A stretch of 57,999 nucleotides of DNA, taken from contig JAPOHD010000060.1 in assembly GCA_026671195.1 (NCBI GenBank), positions 1-57,999 on the forward strand. Direction: 5' to 3'. Shown here piece after piece: positions 19,101 to 26,282 of this stretch (position 1 is its first letter; every line of letters starts with the position of its first letter). The DNA comes from Draconibacterium aestuarii. Its GTDB lineage: Bacteria; Bacteroidota; Bacteroidia; Bacteroidales; Prolixibacteraceae. A model generated the notes under the pieces. That model did no database searches. It was given only the letters and a program-made list of their open reading frames with translations, and was not told where the DNA came from. The translations under genes and the position numbers were made by a program.

Positions 19101-19532
19101 ATTTTCCGTTTTGAATTCAAACTGACTCCGGGTGCCAACAACGGGCTTGGAATACGCGCCCCGCTTAAAGGTGACGCTGCTTACGAGGGAATAGAATTGC
19201 AAATTCTGGATAACACAGCTCCCATTTATGCCAACCTGAAAGAATACCAGTACCACGGTTCGGTATACGGAACCATTGCGGCCAAACGCGGATTCTTAAA
19301 TCCGGTTGGAGAATGGAATGTACAGGAAGTAGTTGTACAAGGCCCGAAAATTAAGGTTATTTTAAACGGTGAAGTAATTCTGGACGGAGACATTACCGAT
19401 GCAAGAGAAAACGGAACCAAAGACCACAAAAACCACCCGGGATTAAAACGCGACAAAGGGTATATCGGGTTTTTGGGACACGGTGACGAACTGTATTTCA
19501 GAAATATCAGGATTAAAGATTTGAGTAAATAG
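16146..19532 (+). CDS. Exported HEAT-repeat protein with two DUF1080 domains
   Basis: An 1128-residue secreted protein (signal MKKNIFQYLSILMLTIFGIG...FAQ). Residues about 25-700 are alpha-helical HEAT-like repeats ('TLTALANIGAPESYKTLLKA', 'EAIVALAQLEGTSAIPVLVD'). Two DUF1080 (3-keto-disaccharide hydrolase-like) domains follow, opening with GYVSMFNGKDLDGW near 721 and GFVSLFNGKNLDGW near 937; both show a jelly-roll pattern ('KGDSGIYLRGTPQVQIWD', 'GANNGLGIRAP'). I start at ATG 16146 since the ATG 12 bp upstream adds only MIIK. The domains probably cleave keto-sugar glycosides made by the neighbouring oxidoreductase. Confidence 0.85.
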   Translation: MKKNIFQYLSILMLTIFGIGSFAQDNRTLETKVADVLAQMPTKNLEHRDKMMNEILYMGPKGFQKLTALLTAPGVGDDTAVRFALNSFARYASQFGKCEAKAFAETNLLKALKAQKDVEVKTFILNQLNLVGGEKIIEEASAYLTNTELVEPATQTILMIGCPKSAELFLEALPKAEEPAQMTLVRALGELKCKKAVPQITAFVGSKNAAMQKTTLTALANIGAPESYKTLLKAASDINFKYEATNAAESFLEYANRLGEENELELMGKACKAIFKANKADDLLHNYSKALSIYAKHLGYEATPLLLDAVENSNKPFRYSVLNTAEKLGGVADTRKWIAKAETATPEIKADVISMLGRRGCSLATEFVTENLKASSETVRQEAIVALAQLEGTSAIPVLVDHLAAGKDLETTKATLTTLLDKEHLYTIADQLDVTSGKTKAAVINLIAAKAGTQYFEKIYAATSSSATEEKAAAFKALKRVSAYENTDNLLKLLLSVSNETEIMETQLAIISATAGIKDEQSADGKILSALKSTSKKERIIAVLPEIGGPVALETVTKSFNTSSGSLKEASFEALTNWKDYSASKSLYEICQTTKGDYQTKAAINFARMVNSADLPDDQKLLQFRKIMEYAGSDDDKNYIIKSVGRLRTFLSIVYLEKFLDTKTVQQNAAVAIKDIALQGKFYGDVVKRALEKAASVMEGGDSQYYKIDIENYLANIQKDKGYVSMFNGKDLDGWQGMIAGGNPIAIAKMSDKERKKAQAEADLHLSENWSVKDGKIVFSGKGHNLVSTKRYKDFEMIVDWLITKKGDSGIYLRGTPQVQIWDTSRVEVGAQVGSGGLYNNNKDNVRDPLKVADNPIDEWNTFRITMIGENVTVYLNGELVVDNVKMDNYWDRSIPIFEEGTIELQAHGNELAFRDVYVREINTDEIGLTQEEIDEGFVSLFNGKNLDGWQGNTTDYYAENGELVVNPKMGGHGNLFTENEYSNFIFRFEFKLTPGANNGLGIRAPLKGDAAYEGIELQILDNTAPIYANLKEYQYHGSVYGTIAAKRGFLNPVGEWNVQEVVVQGPKIKVILNGEVILDGDITDARENGTKDHKNHPGLKRDKGYIGFLGHGDELYFRNIRIKDLSK

Positions 19533-19552
19533 TTATAATCCGTATCGTAGTA

Positions 19553-19586
19553 AAAATGCCATCTCTTTTGTAAGGGATGGCATTTT
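19553..19586 (+). terminator. Intrinsic terminator after the DUF1080 gene
   Basis: AAAATGCCATC (19553-19563) pairs with GATGGCATTTT (19576-19586) and continues into a T-run. It lies 20 bp after the stop codon and ends the oxidoreductase/DUF1080 unit just before the repeat array. Confidence 0.85.
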
Positions 19587-19615
19587 TTGTTAACAACGCA
19601 GAGTACCCGACAGTC

Positions 19616-20052
19616 ATTATCTTTTAAAAGATGGACATAACCTTATGAAAGACAGCCGTTATTATGGAAGATAGTCATCATCTTATGGGGTAGGATCATT
19701 TTCTGACATCCGATAGCCATTATCTTATAAAAGATGAACATGATCTTACGAAAGACAGCCTTTATCTTATGGAAGATAGTCATCATCTTACGGGGTAGGA
19801 TCGTTCTCTGACACCCGATAGCCATTATCTTATGAAAGATGAACATGATCTTACGAAAGACAGCCTTTATCTTATGGAAGATAGTCATCATCTTATGGGG
19901 TAGAATCATTCTCTGACACAAGATAGCCATTATCTTATAAAAGATGAACATGATCTTACGAAAGACAGCCTTTATCTTATGGAAGATAGTCATCATCTTA
20001 TGGGGTAGAATCATTCTCTGACACAAGATAGCCATTATCTTCTGCCTGACAG
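19616..20052. repeat. Higher-order tandem array: 21-bp dyad units in 105-bp blocks
   Basis: About 21 consecutive 21-bp units lie between two convergent genes. Five different units (a-e) form a 105-bp block; blocks start at 19616, 19719, 19824 and 19929, with a partial one at 20034. The first block is 103 bp and the most divergent; the last three are nearly identical, a sign of recent block-wise amplification. Most units hold a 5-4-5 dyad such as ATCTTATGGAAGAT (ATCTT/AAGAT). Unit e is degenerate (CTCTGACACAAGAT). A stop-free heptad reading frame on the minus strand follows from the period and is not taken as a gene. Confidence 0.9.
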
Positions 20053-20071
20053 AAATGATCGGGCAGTATAA

Positions 20072-20314
20072 CTACACCGGACAACAATTGGAGATTTTCA
20101 GGTTAAAAACAGCCGGGCTACTTTTAAAGACCTGCTCCATTGCTGCACTTAAGGCATTCATTATTTCCGAAAGCTCACCACTTAAAATGCTGCTCATTTT
20201 TCCGGGTTCGATGCTGATTTGTTTGTTTTCGGCTAAAAGCGCAAGAAAAGTATCCACCGGTTTTTCAAAATTTTCGCTCAGCGGATACAAACTTATTTCA
20301 ACTGCTACTACCAT
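20072..20314 (-). CDS. Small YkoF/MTH1187-like putative thiamine- or metabolite-binding protein
   Basis: An 80-residue protein beginning VVAVEISLYPLSENFEKPVDTFL and ending in a helix. The strand-helix pattern and the opening 'EISLYPL' resemble the ferredoxin-like MTH1187/YkoF proteins, some of which bind thiamine. The match is short and by eye only. It starts 1 bp after the methyltransferase stop, so the two form an operon. Its stop is 20 bp from the repeat array. Confidence 0.55.
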   Translation of the reverse strand: MVVAVEISLYPLSENFEKPVDTFLALLAENKQISIEPGKMSSILSGELSEIMNALSAAMEQVFKSSPAVFNLKISNCCPV

Positions 20315-20315
20315 A

Positions 20316-20960
20316 CTATACGATTTTTTGAACCAATGCCACCAGGAAAGCAGGCTCGTTATTGTTCTGTTCTGCTGTTCCGTCGGTTACCTGAAAAGCG
20401 GGAGAAAAGTGTACGCCCGAAGTAAGCTCTGCAGTTCCAACCCGGCTTAACAATGCGGTCAATCCTTCAGGTGTTAAAAAGGCCGCATTTTTAAAAACCG
20501 GATCGTTGTCCGCATTTTGTGCCAGTTGCGAATTGGCATTTAAACACCCCAGCAACAACCAACCACCGGGTTTTAAAACCCTGTAAATCTCATCGATCAC
20601 CTTGTCGCGGTCGTCAACAAATTCCAACATGGTTACCGAGGCAACCACATCGAAACTTTCCTTGTCGAAAAGCAAATTCCCGGAATCGGCCTTTACGATT
20701 TCAGCCTCCAGTCCTTTGGAAATCGCGTGTTGTAACATCGCATCCGAAATATCTGTGGCAACCACATCGAATCCTTTTTCAACAAAAAATTCAGTCCAGT
20801 GACCGGTTCCACACCCTAGCTCAAGCATTTTACCTGCAGGTACTTTTTGAAGTGCCGCTTCTATCAATTGCACCTCAATGTGGTTTACTTCTTTCCCGGC
20901 TTCGGTTTGATAATAATCATCGTAATCGTCAGCTATTTCAGGATTTGTAAATACGTTCAT
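20316..20960 (-). CDS. Class I SAM-dependent methyltransferase
   Basis: A 214-residue soluble enzyme with the Rossmann-type SAM fold. Motif I is MLELGCGTGHWTEFF (about 45-59), the acidic residue after strand 2 is in DVVATDISD, and motif IV/VI are seen in FDVVASVTMLEFVDD and RVLKPGGWLLLG. This is the UbiE/Methyltransf_11 type. The substrate cannot be read. It is followed without a gap by a small binding-protein-like gene, which may act on the same metabolite. Confidence 0.9.
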   Translation of the reverse strand: MNVFTNPEIADDYDDYYQTEAGKEVNHIEVQLIEAALQKVPAGKMLELGCGTGHWTEFFVEKGFDVVATDISDAMLQHAISKGLEAEIVKADSGNLLFDKESFDVVASVTMLEFVDDRDKVIDEIYRVLKPGGWLLLGCLNANSQLAQNADNDPVFKNAAFLTPEGLTALLSRVGTAELTSGVHFSPAFQVTDGTAEQNNNEPAFLVALVQKIV

Positions 20961-20986
20961 TAAATTTTAGACTTTAGGTTAAACCG

Positions 20987-21029
20987 AAGATGCCATCTTC
21001 ATTTACGTTATGTATAAAGATGGCATCTT
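20987..21029. terminator. Hairpin between the PhnA-like and methyltransferase genes
   Basis: AAGATGCCATCTT (20987-20999) pairs with AAGATGGCATCTT (21017-21029), a 13-bp stem with a 17-nt loop. It follows the minus-strand PhnA-like gene. The T-run is weak on that strand and better on the plus strand. Confidence 0.6.
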
Positions 21030-21055
21030 TTATGTTTCACAGACTTTTCTTTTTT

Positions 21056-21631
21056 CTAATTTTTCTTCACATACTGCGTAAGAATCACAATCTGCTGACC
21101 ACTTACCTTTCCCTCAATCTGTTCAGGATTGTCATGAACCAATGAAATGTTACGTACTGCAGTTCCGCGTTTGGCAGTAAAACCACCACCTTTTACATTC
21201 AGGTCTTTTATCAAAACAACTGTATCGCCGGCTTGCAAAACAGCACCGTTACTATCTAAATGCCGAACAACATCGTCCGGATCAACTCCTTCGCCGGTGG
21301 CTTCTGCCCAGGCTTGTGCTTCCTCATCCAGGTACAACATATCGAGCAAATCCTGAGGCCAGCCTTCAGCTTTCAGGCGGTTTAACATTCTCCATGCCAC
21401 TACCTGAACTGCAGGAACCGTACTCCACATACTGTCGTTTAAGCAACGCCAGTGGTTTACATCCATGGTTTCCGGGTTGTCGATTTGTCCCGAACAGGTG
21501 GAACAAATATAAATGCTGTCATTTTCACTTTCCTGTGTTGCCGGGGCAACCGTGTAAACGCCCAGATTATCTTCCGATCCGCACAGCTCGCAAACCGAAC
21601 TGCGTTTTTGTAATTCTCTTTCTATGCTCAT
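21056..21631 (-). CDS. PhnA-domain zinc-ribbon protein
   Basis: A 191-residue protein with two N-terminal CxxC pairs (SVCELCGSEDNLG and YICSTCSGQIDN) that make a zinc ribbon, and a C-terminal SH3-like domain with the PhnA signature (DSNGAVLQAGDTVVLIKDLNVKGGGFTAKRGT). PhnA-like proteins are widespread and, despite the name, are not shown to be required for phosphonate use; no phosphonate genes are nearby. Role unknown. Confidence 0.85.
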   Translation of the reverse strand: MSIERELQKRSSVCELCGSEDNLGVYTVAPATQESENDSIYICSTCSGQIDNPETMDVNHWRCLNDSMWSTVPAVQVVAWRMLNRLKAEGWPQDLLDMLYLDEEAQAWAEATGEGVDPDDVVRHLDSNGAVLQAGDTVVLIKDLNVKGGGFTAKRGTAVRNISLVHDNPEQIEGKVSGQQIVILTQYVKKN

Positions 21632-21645
21632 TTTTCCTGGTTATT

Positions 21646-21722
21646 GTCATTTCGAAGGAAGAATGACTGAGAAATCTTTCTGCTTTAACAGCAGATTTCT
21701 CCTCCTTTGTCGTCGAAATGAC
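21646..21722. repeat. REP-like palindromic element, copy A
   Basis: A 77-bp element bounded by GTCATTTCGA and TCGAAATGAC with an internal AAATC..GATTT stem. It lies between trpS and the PhnA-like gene. Two more copies with the same ends occur at 32916-32994 and 51953-52028. Confidence 0.85.
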
Positions 21723-21737
21723 AGGTGTTCCTGTAAA

Positions 21738-22739
21738 TTAAAATAACTTCTTAAACCCAATCACATCTTTTACTTCCTGCAAAGTCTGTACCGCCGACTC
21801 GCGTGCTTTATCAGCACCCAGCTTGGCCACTTTTGCCAGGTAAGCATCATCTTTCAGAATATCGATAATACGTTCCCGAATTGGAGCCGTGTAAGCAATA
21901 ATATCTTCCGCCAGCTGCTTTTTCATATCGCCGTAACGGATTTCGCATTTGTTGTACAATTCATCAAAATGCGCCACTGTATCTGGTGTTGAAACAATAT
22001 CCATTAACGTGAACAGGTTTTGAATCACTTCCGGTTTTTCCTGGTTCATTTCTGTTGGGCCTGCATCGGTTACCGCACGCATCACTTTTTTCCGAATTGA
22101 TTTTGGATCTTCGTAAAGATTAATTGCATTCCCTTCCGATTTTCCCATTTTCCCGCTGCCATCCAATCCTGGTACTTTTATCATATCGCCGCCACCAAAA
22201 GTATACGGACGAGGAATTGGAAATACATCACATTTGTACATGCGGTTAAAACGTTTGGCAAACTTACGCGCCATTTCCAGGTTTTGCTCCTGGTCTTTTC
22301 CAACCGGTACAAAATGTGCTTTATGAATAATGATATCGGCAGCCATTAACACGGGATACGTCAACAACCCGGCATTTACATTATCAGGATTCTGACGTGC
22401 TTTATCTTTAAACGAAGTGGTACGTTCCAACTCTCCAAGGTAGGCATTCATATTTAATAAGGCATACAACTCCGAAACTTCAGGTACATCACTTTGAATA
22501 AATATGGTCGACTTTTCAGGATCGATTCCACATGCCAAATATTCAGCCAAAACCTGGCGCACACCCGATTGTAAATTTTCAGGCGTTGGATGCGTGGTTA
22601 AAGAGTGAATATCTGCGATAAAAAAATAGCAGTTAAAATCGTCCTGCATTTTTAAAAAATTCTGCACGGCTCCAAAATAGTTACCAAGGTGCAAATATCC
22701 TGTCGGTCTGATACCGCTAACAACTGTCGGTTTATTCAT
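21738..22739 (-). CDS. trpS: Tryptophan--tRNA ligase
   Basis: A 333-residue class Ic synthetase that charges tRNA-Trp. The HIGH-like motif is in GYLHLGNYFG (residues about 14-23) and the KMSKS equivalent is GKMGKSEGN (about 196-204). Length is typical. It is divergently transcribed from the trpB2 leader and gene, so the 400 bp between them hold both tryptophan-related promoters. Confidence 0.97.
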   Translation of the reverse strand: MNKPTVVSGIRPTGYLHLGNYFGAVQNFLKMQDDFNCYFFIADIHSLTTHPTPENLQSGVRQVLAEYLACGIDPEKSTIFIQSDVPEVSELYALLNMNAYLGELERTTSFKDKARQNPDNVNAGLLTYPVLMAADIIIHKAHFVPVGKDQEQNLEMARKFAKRFNRMYKCDVFPIPRPYTFGGGDMIKVPGLDGSGKMGKSEGNAINLYEDPKSIRKKVMRAVTDAGPTEMNQEKPEVIQNLFTLMDIVSTPDTVAHFDELYNKCEIRYGDMKKQLAEDIIAYTAPIRERIIDILKDDAYLAKVAKLGADKARESAVQTLQEVKDVIGFKKLF

Positions 22740-22800
22740 TTTTTCGTTTTTTCATCGGGCGTATTGTTTGAAACAGAGCCGTCTGATTTTTAAGTAGCTG

Positions 22801-22830
22801 CAAAAATAGACATTCAAGTTGAAAGGCAAA
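22801..22830 (-). promoter_or_regulatory. trpS promoter
   Basis: On the minus strand TATTTTTG (22808-22801) matches TAnnTTTG exactly, and a TTTG -33 box (22830-22827) lies 18 bp upstream. This is a textbook Bacteroidota housekeeping promoter and predicts a trpS leader of about 55 nt. Confidence 0.7.
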
Positions 22831-22977
22831 ATCAAAAAGTTAGGTAGTTGATATTATTCGCTCCATTATTTGTTTTGACTTAACAAACCTGAAGTTTTTT
22901 CGTGCGGAAATTGAAGAGCATATTATTTGCATGATTCGAAAATATGGTTAGTTTTATGGTCTGAATAAGAGAGATAT

Positions 22978-23067
22978 ATGTACAAAATGCCTTTATACGG
23001 GAAAGAATGGCACTGGCGTAACGTAAAAATGGAAACGCGGGAAGCTGCTATTATTTTTCGGACATAG
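22978..23067 (+). CDS. Candidate Trp leader peptide upstream of trpB2
   Basis: A 29-codon frame starting MYKMPLYGKEWHW with Trp codons at 23008-23010 and 23014-23016, separated by one His codon. It ends at TAG 23065-23067, 9 bp before a strong terminator hairpin. Tryptophan is rare, so two Trp codons in a 29-residue peptide just ahead of a tryptophan synthase gene is the classic sign of ribosome-mediated attenuation. The start codon is preceded by a purine-rich AGAGAG. Translation is not proven. Confidence 0.6.
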   Translation: MYKMPLYGKEWHWRNVKMETREAAIIFRT

Positions 23068-23074
23068 GCTGAAG

Positions 23075-23112
23075 AAGGGATTTGTTGCGCGCGCAACGAA
23101 TCCCTTTTTTTT
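23075..23112 (+). terminator. Attenuator terminator in the trpB2 leader
   Basis: GGGATTTGTTGC pairs with GCAACGAATCCC around a GCGC centre (23077-23104; one mismatch), followed by eight T (23105-23112). It ends 29 bp before the trpB2 ATG and right after the Trp-rich small frame. GCGTAAC at 23016-23022 can pair with the 5' arm GTTGCGC (23084-23090) with one G-U, a possible competing helix, but a ribosome stalled at the Trp codons would partly cover it, so the switching scheme is unresolved. Confidence 0.8.
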
Positions 23113-23141
23113 GTAAAAAATTAATCCAAAAAATAAAAATC

Positions 23142-24518
23142 ATGACTAGACAAAAGAAAATCTTTCTGGAAGAATCGGAAATGCCCAAACAATGGTACAA
23201 TCTTGCACCCGATCTTCCAACTCCGTTAAATCCACCGCTGGGACCTGATGGGAATCCGGTTGGTCCTGAAATGCTGGCACCTGTTTTCCCAATGAACTTA
23301 ATAGAACAGGAAGTTAGTCAGGAACGCTGGATAGATATTCCGGAAGGAATACGTGAGATTTTGGTACAGTGGCGTCCAAGTCCGCTGATTCGTGCTTATG
23401 AACTGGAAGAAGCTTTGGGAACACCGGCAAAGATCTATTATAAAAACGAAGGTGTTTCACCTGCCGGAAGTCATAAACCTAACACAGCTGTTGCACAGGC
23501 CTGGTACAACAAAGAATTTGGAATTAAAAAACTAACTACCGAAACAGGCGCAGGACAATGGGGATCTGCCCTTTCGTATGCATGCGCCCAGTTGGGAGGC
23601 ATCGAGTGTAAAGTTTTTATGGTACGTGTAAGTTTCGACCAGAAACCTTTCCGTAAAATGATGATGGAAACATGGGGTGGGAAATGTGTTGCCAGCCCAA
23701 GTACTGAAACACAGGCCGGACGAGATATTCTAGCTCAATTCCCCGATACTCCGGGAAGTTTGGGAATTGCCATTTCGGAAGCGGTTGAAGCTGCTGTTAC
23801 GGATCCAACCGGTGGTACACGCTATTCGTTGGGTTCGGTTCTAAACCATGTAATGCTGCATCAAACAATTATTGGACTGGAAGCCAAAAAGCAGCTGGCT
23901 AAAGTGGGTATCGACAAACCCGATATTGTGATTGGCTGCTGTGGCGGAGGAAGTAATTTCGCCGGTCTTTCGTTCCCATTTATGTACGATAAAATACATG
24001 GCGCAGACATTCGGATTATAGGTGCCGAACCATTCAGTTGTCCAACCTTAACCAAAGCTCCGTTTATTTACGACAACGGCGATGTGGCACAAATGACTCC
24101 GCTTTTGGCGATGAACAGTTTGGGACACAATTTTGTGCCTGCACCAATTCATGCCGGTGGTTTACGCTACCACGGAATGGCGCCATTGGTAAGTGCTGCC
24201 TTGCGTGATGGTTTGATGGAGGCTGTTGCTGTTCATCAGAGTGAATGTTTCGAGGCCGGATTATTATTCTCAAAAACCGAAGGTATTATTCCTGCTCCGG
24301 AAACCACACATGCCATTGCAGCAACAATTCGCGAGGCCAAAAAAGCAAAAGAAGAAGGAAAAGAGAAAACCATTATTTTCAATTTTAGCGGACATGGTTT
24401 GATGGACCTTGTCGGATACAACAAATATTTAGCGGGCGATTTACACGATTACGAATATCCGGAATCGGAAATTGCAGCGAACCTGAAAAAATTGGAAGGT
24501 TATCCACTTCCAAAATAA
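23142..24518 (+). CDS. trpB2: Tryptophan synthase beta chain-like protein TrpB2
   Basis: A 458-residue PLP enzyme of the TrpB2 type, which joins indole and serine (or uses related substrates) without a bound alpha subunit. The PLP lysine is in [15 protein letters not shown], the phosphate-binding glycine loop in [14 protein letters not shown], and the N-terminal extension ([16 protein letters not shown]) is typical of TrpB2, absent from TrpB1. I start at ATG 23142 (MTRQKKIFL); a frame-extended start at 23082 lies within the terminator stem. No trpA is next to it. Expression is probably set by the leader attenuator. Confidence 0.93.
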   Translation: MTRQKKIFLEESEMPKQWYNLAPDLPTPLNPPLGPDGNPVGPEMLAPVFPMNLIEQEVSQERWIDIPEGIREILVQWRPSPLIRAYELEEALGTPAKIYYKNEGVSPAGSHKPNTAVAQAWYNKEFGIKKLTTETGAGQWGSALSYACAQLGGIECKVFMVRVSFDQKPFRKMMMETWGGKCVASPSTETQAGRDILAQFPDTPGSLGIAISEAVEAAVTDPTGGTRYSLGSVLNHVMLHQTIIGLEAKKQLAKVGIDKPDIVIGCCGGGSNFAGLSFPFMYDKIHGADIRIIGAEPFSCPTLTKAPFIYDNGDVAQMTPLLAMNSLGHNFVPAPIHAGGLRYHGMAPLVSAALRDGLMEAVAVHQSECFEAGLLFSKTEGIIPAPETTHAIAATIREAKKAKEEGKEKTIIFNFSGHGLMDLVGYNKYLAGDLHDYEYPESEIAANLKKLEGYPLPK

Positions 24519-24541
24519 TTAAACAGCTTTTATGGATTAGA

Positions 24542-24574
24542 GCGCCGGAGCAGTTTTGCCTCGGCGTTTTGTTG
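24542..24574 (+). terminator. Intrinsic terminator after trpB2
   Basis: CGCCGGAG and CTCGGCG form a GC-rich stem (24543-24566) followed by TTTTG. It lies in the 56-bp gap between converging trpB2 and lplA. Confidence 0.7.
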
Positions 24575-25522
24575 TCAGAAAAAGGCGTAAATCATTTTAT
24601 CCGAATCCGTTCGCAGGATTTCTTTTACATCTTCAAAATAATGCCGGGCACCTACCATTTCAGAAGAAATTTTATTGGCTTCATCTTCTGAGAAATAATT
24701 TCCAGACAGCTCGCATGTTTCAACTCTTCCTTTTTTCACACTTAACTGAATATCAAGTTCTTTCTCTTCAATCTCCACTTCATTCTTGAAAATGTATTTT
24801 GGAGAATAACCAAATTTCCAGTCCCAGGTTTTAAATTTTTCGGTGGCCAACTTCGAGATTATTTGTACATCCGAGTCGGTAATTTCATAAATGCTGTTGT
24901 CTCCCTTTTGTAGTTGAACATCAATCAGAAAATCAATAAACGTTTTGATATCCATCTCCTTCTTCAGGAAATCGGAAATATTGGCAACCGGACTTCTATT
25001 GGACTGAACAGCCTTGCTTTCGTATTTTCCGGGAATTACTTTTATGGCCTGTCCCAGGTTCTCCAAATCAGAACTAAAAAGCAAAGTTCCGTGATGTAAC
25101 ACACGCTTTTTAAAAACATGCTCGGCATTTCCCGAAATTTTAAATCCTTCGATTAAAAGATCGTTCCTCCCCGATGTTGTGGCTTCAATTCCAAGTTGAG
25201 CCAATGCTACACGAACCGGTTCAGTAAATTGAGTGAATGAAATTTCAGCGGGGCTTTTTACATTTTTGATAAACATGAAATTCACATTTCCAGCATCGTG
25301 AAAAACGGTGCCACCACCCGAAATACGGCGTGCAACCGTAATGTTTTTCTCGCGCACAAAGGGATAATTAATTTCGGCCAGCGCATTCTGGTGTTTTCCT
25401 AAAACCACAGTATCCTCGCTTTGCCAGAGCATAAAAATATCATCGTCGAAATTTTTTAGCAGGTATTCTTCGGTGGCCAAACAGAAAAACGGATCAGTAT
25501 TTTTTAGGTTGATACAAATCAT
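24575..25522 (-). CDS. lplA: Lipoate--protein ligase A family protein
   Basis: A 315-residue ligase that activates free lipoate with ATP and attaches it to lipoyl domains. The family block is intact: RRISGGGTVFHDAGNVNFMFI (residues about 70-90 region) and the N-terminal 'EEYLLKNF...LWQSEDTVVLGKHQNALAEI'. The C-terminal part after residue 190 matches the accessory domain. Together with LipA and LipB at 4-6 kb, this gives the cell both synthesis and salvage of lipoate. It is alone in its unit. Confidence 0.92.
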   Translation of the reverse strand: MICINLKNTDPFFCLATEEYLLKNFDDDIFMLWQSEDTVVLGKHQNALAEINYPFVREKNITVARRISGGGTVFHDAGNVNFMFIKNVKSPAEISFTQFTEPVRVALAQLGIEATTSGRNDLLIEGFKISGNAEHVFKKRVLHHGTLLFSSDLENLGQAIKVIPGKYESKAVQSNRSPVANISDFLKKEMDIKTFIDFLIDVQLQKGDNSIYEITDSDVQIISKLATEKFKTWDWKFGYSPKYIFKNEVEIEEKELDIQLSVKKGRVETCELSGNYFSEDEANKISSEMVGARHYFEDVKEILRTDSDKMIYAFF

Positions 25523-25645
25523 GAAAACGAATTTACATTTTGCGATTTACAAAATGCGAAATATAATGTCTTTTTTATTCTCACCCATTAAAAAGGAAGT
25601 AAATCAGCAATGTTGATCCTGCAAAACGGTGAATAGTTTATTTAC

Positions 25646-25672
25646 AAAAAAACCATTCTATTTTAAGAATGG
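25646..25672 (-). terminator. Terminator-like hairpin on the minus strand
   Basis: On the minus strand CCATTCT pairs with AGAATGG and is followed by seven T. It lies 160 bp past the stop of the minus-strand gene at 25832-26188 and may be a back-up terminator, or belong to a short unseen transcript. Confidence 0.6.
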
Positions 25673-25775
25673 CTTCGTGGGATTCTATGCGAATTATTGC
25701 GTTGCAGCTTTTAACACAATTCTATGCTCCCCGGGAATTTTAAGAAGTAACTTTTCCTCCAATACTTAACATCAA

Positions 25776-25800
25776 AACCACCCCTGCTCTCAGAGGTGGA
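25776..25800 (-). terminator. Intrinsic terminator after the small regulatory-domain protein
   Basis: On the minus strand CCACCTCT...AGGGGTGG makes a stem followed by TTTTG, 32 bp after the stop of the 118-residue protein. The rest of 25523-25831 shows nothing else recognisable. Confidence 0.65.
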
Positions 25801-25831
25801 TTCAATCTTAAGAATTTACTGAATTCTAATC

Positions 25832-26188
25832 TTAATTAGAAGACTGTAGTTTAATTTTAATATCGTTTCCTTTTGAATCTACTTTTAAAACCTCCGACTT
25901 TTTCTCGTACGAAATGTAGTTGGCAACCAATTTATATTCGCCTGGTTTTACATTCTGAAATGAGAAATTTCCATCAAAATCGGTATACGTTTTTAAATCG
26001 GTACCTTCAATTTTAACTTCAACACCCACCAACGATTCTCCAGAAAGTTCATCAGCAATAGAGCCTGAAAGCAGCATAGTTGCAGTATTTTCTGTATCGT
26101 TTGTTTTTGTTTTTGTATCGCTCTCTTTTGCATTCACTACAACCACTGATATAATCAATAATGCTGCTATTAGTACTTTTCTCATCAT
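25832..26188 (-). CDS. Exported carboxypeptidase-regulatory-like domain protein
   Basis: A 118-residue protein with a signal peptide (MMRKVLIAALLIISVVVVNA) and a single CarboxypepD_reg-like beta-sandwich: LSGSIADELSGESLVGVEVKIEGTD...TYTDFDGNFSFQNVKPGEYKLV. This domain is the usual N-terminal part of SusC-like TonB receptors; here it stands alone with a charged stretch (ESDTKTKTNDTENT) before it. The sequence is close to the start of the TonB receptor at 28 kb. It may be a free-standing surface or periplasmic domain. Confidence 0.85.
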   Translation of the reverse strand: MMRKVLIAALLIISVVVVNAKESDTKTKTNDTENTATMLLSGSIADELSGESLVGVEVKIEGTDLKTYTDFDGNFSFQNVKPGEYKLVANYISYEKKSEVLKVDSKGNDIKIKLQSSN

Positions 26189-26282
26189 TTTCGTTTTTAA
26201 TTGAGTTATAAAAAATCTCTAATACAAAAATAAGTGATGCTGATTACGCCGTGGTTACAGAATTATTACAGTTTTGTTAAAA

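Noticed and set aside
19591..19612. A stretch CAACGCAGAGTAC that matches part of a common cDNA-library adaptor
   Set aside because: Only 13 bases match and the surroundings continue without a break into the native array, so chance is more likely than contamination.
19643..20035. A 130-codon open frame on the minus strand with a regular heptad pattern inside the 21/105-bp array
   Set aside because: Both periods are multiples of three, so a stop-free unit stays open by itself. There is no ribosome-binding site, the codon use differs from neighbours, and conserved features are at DNA dyad level.
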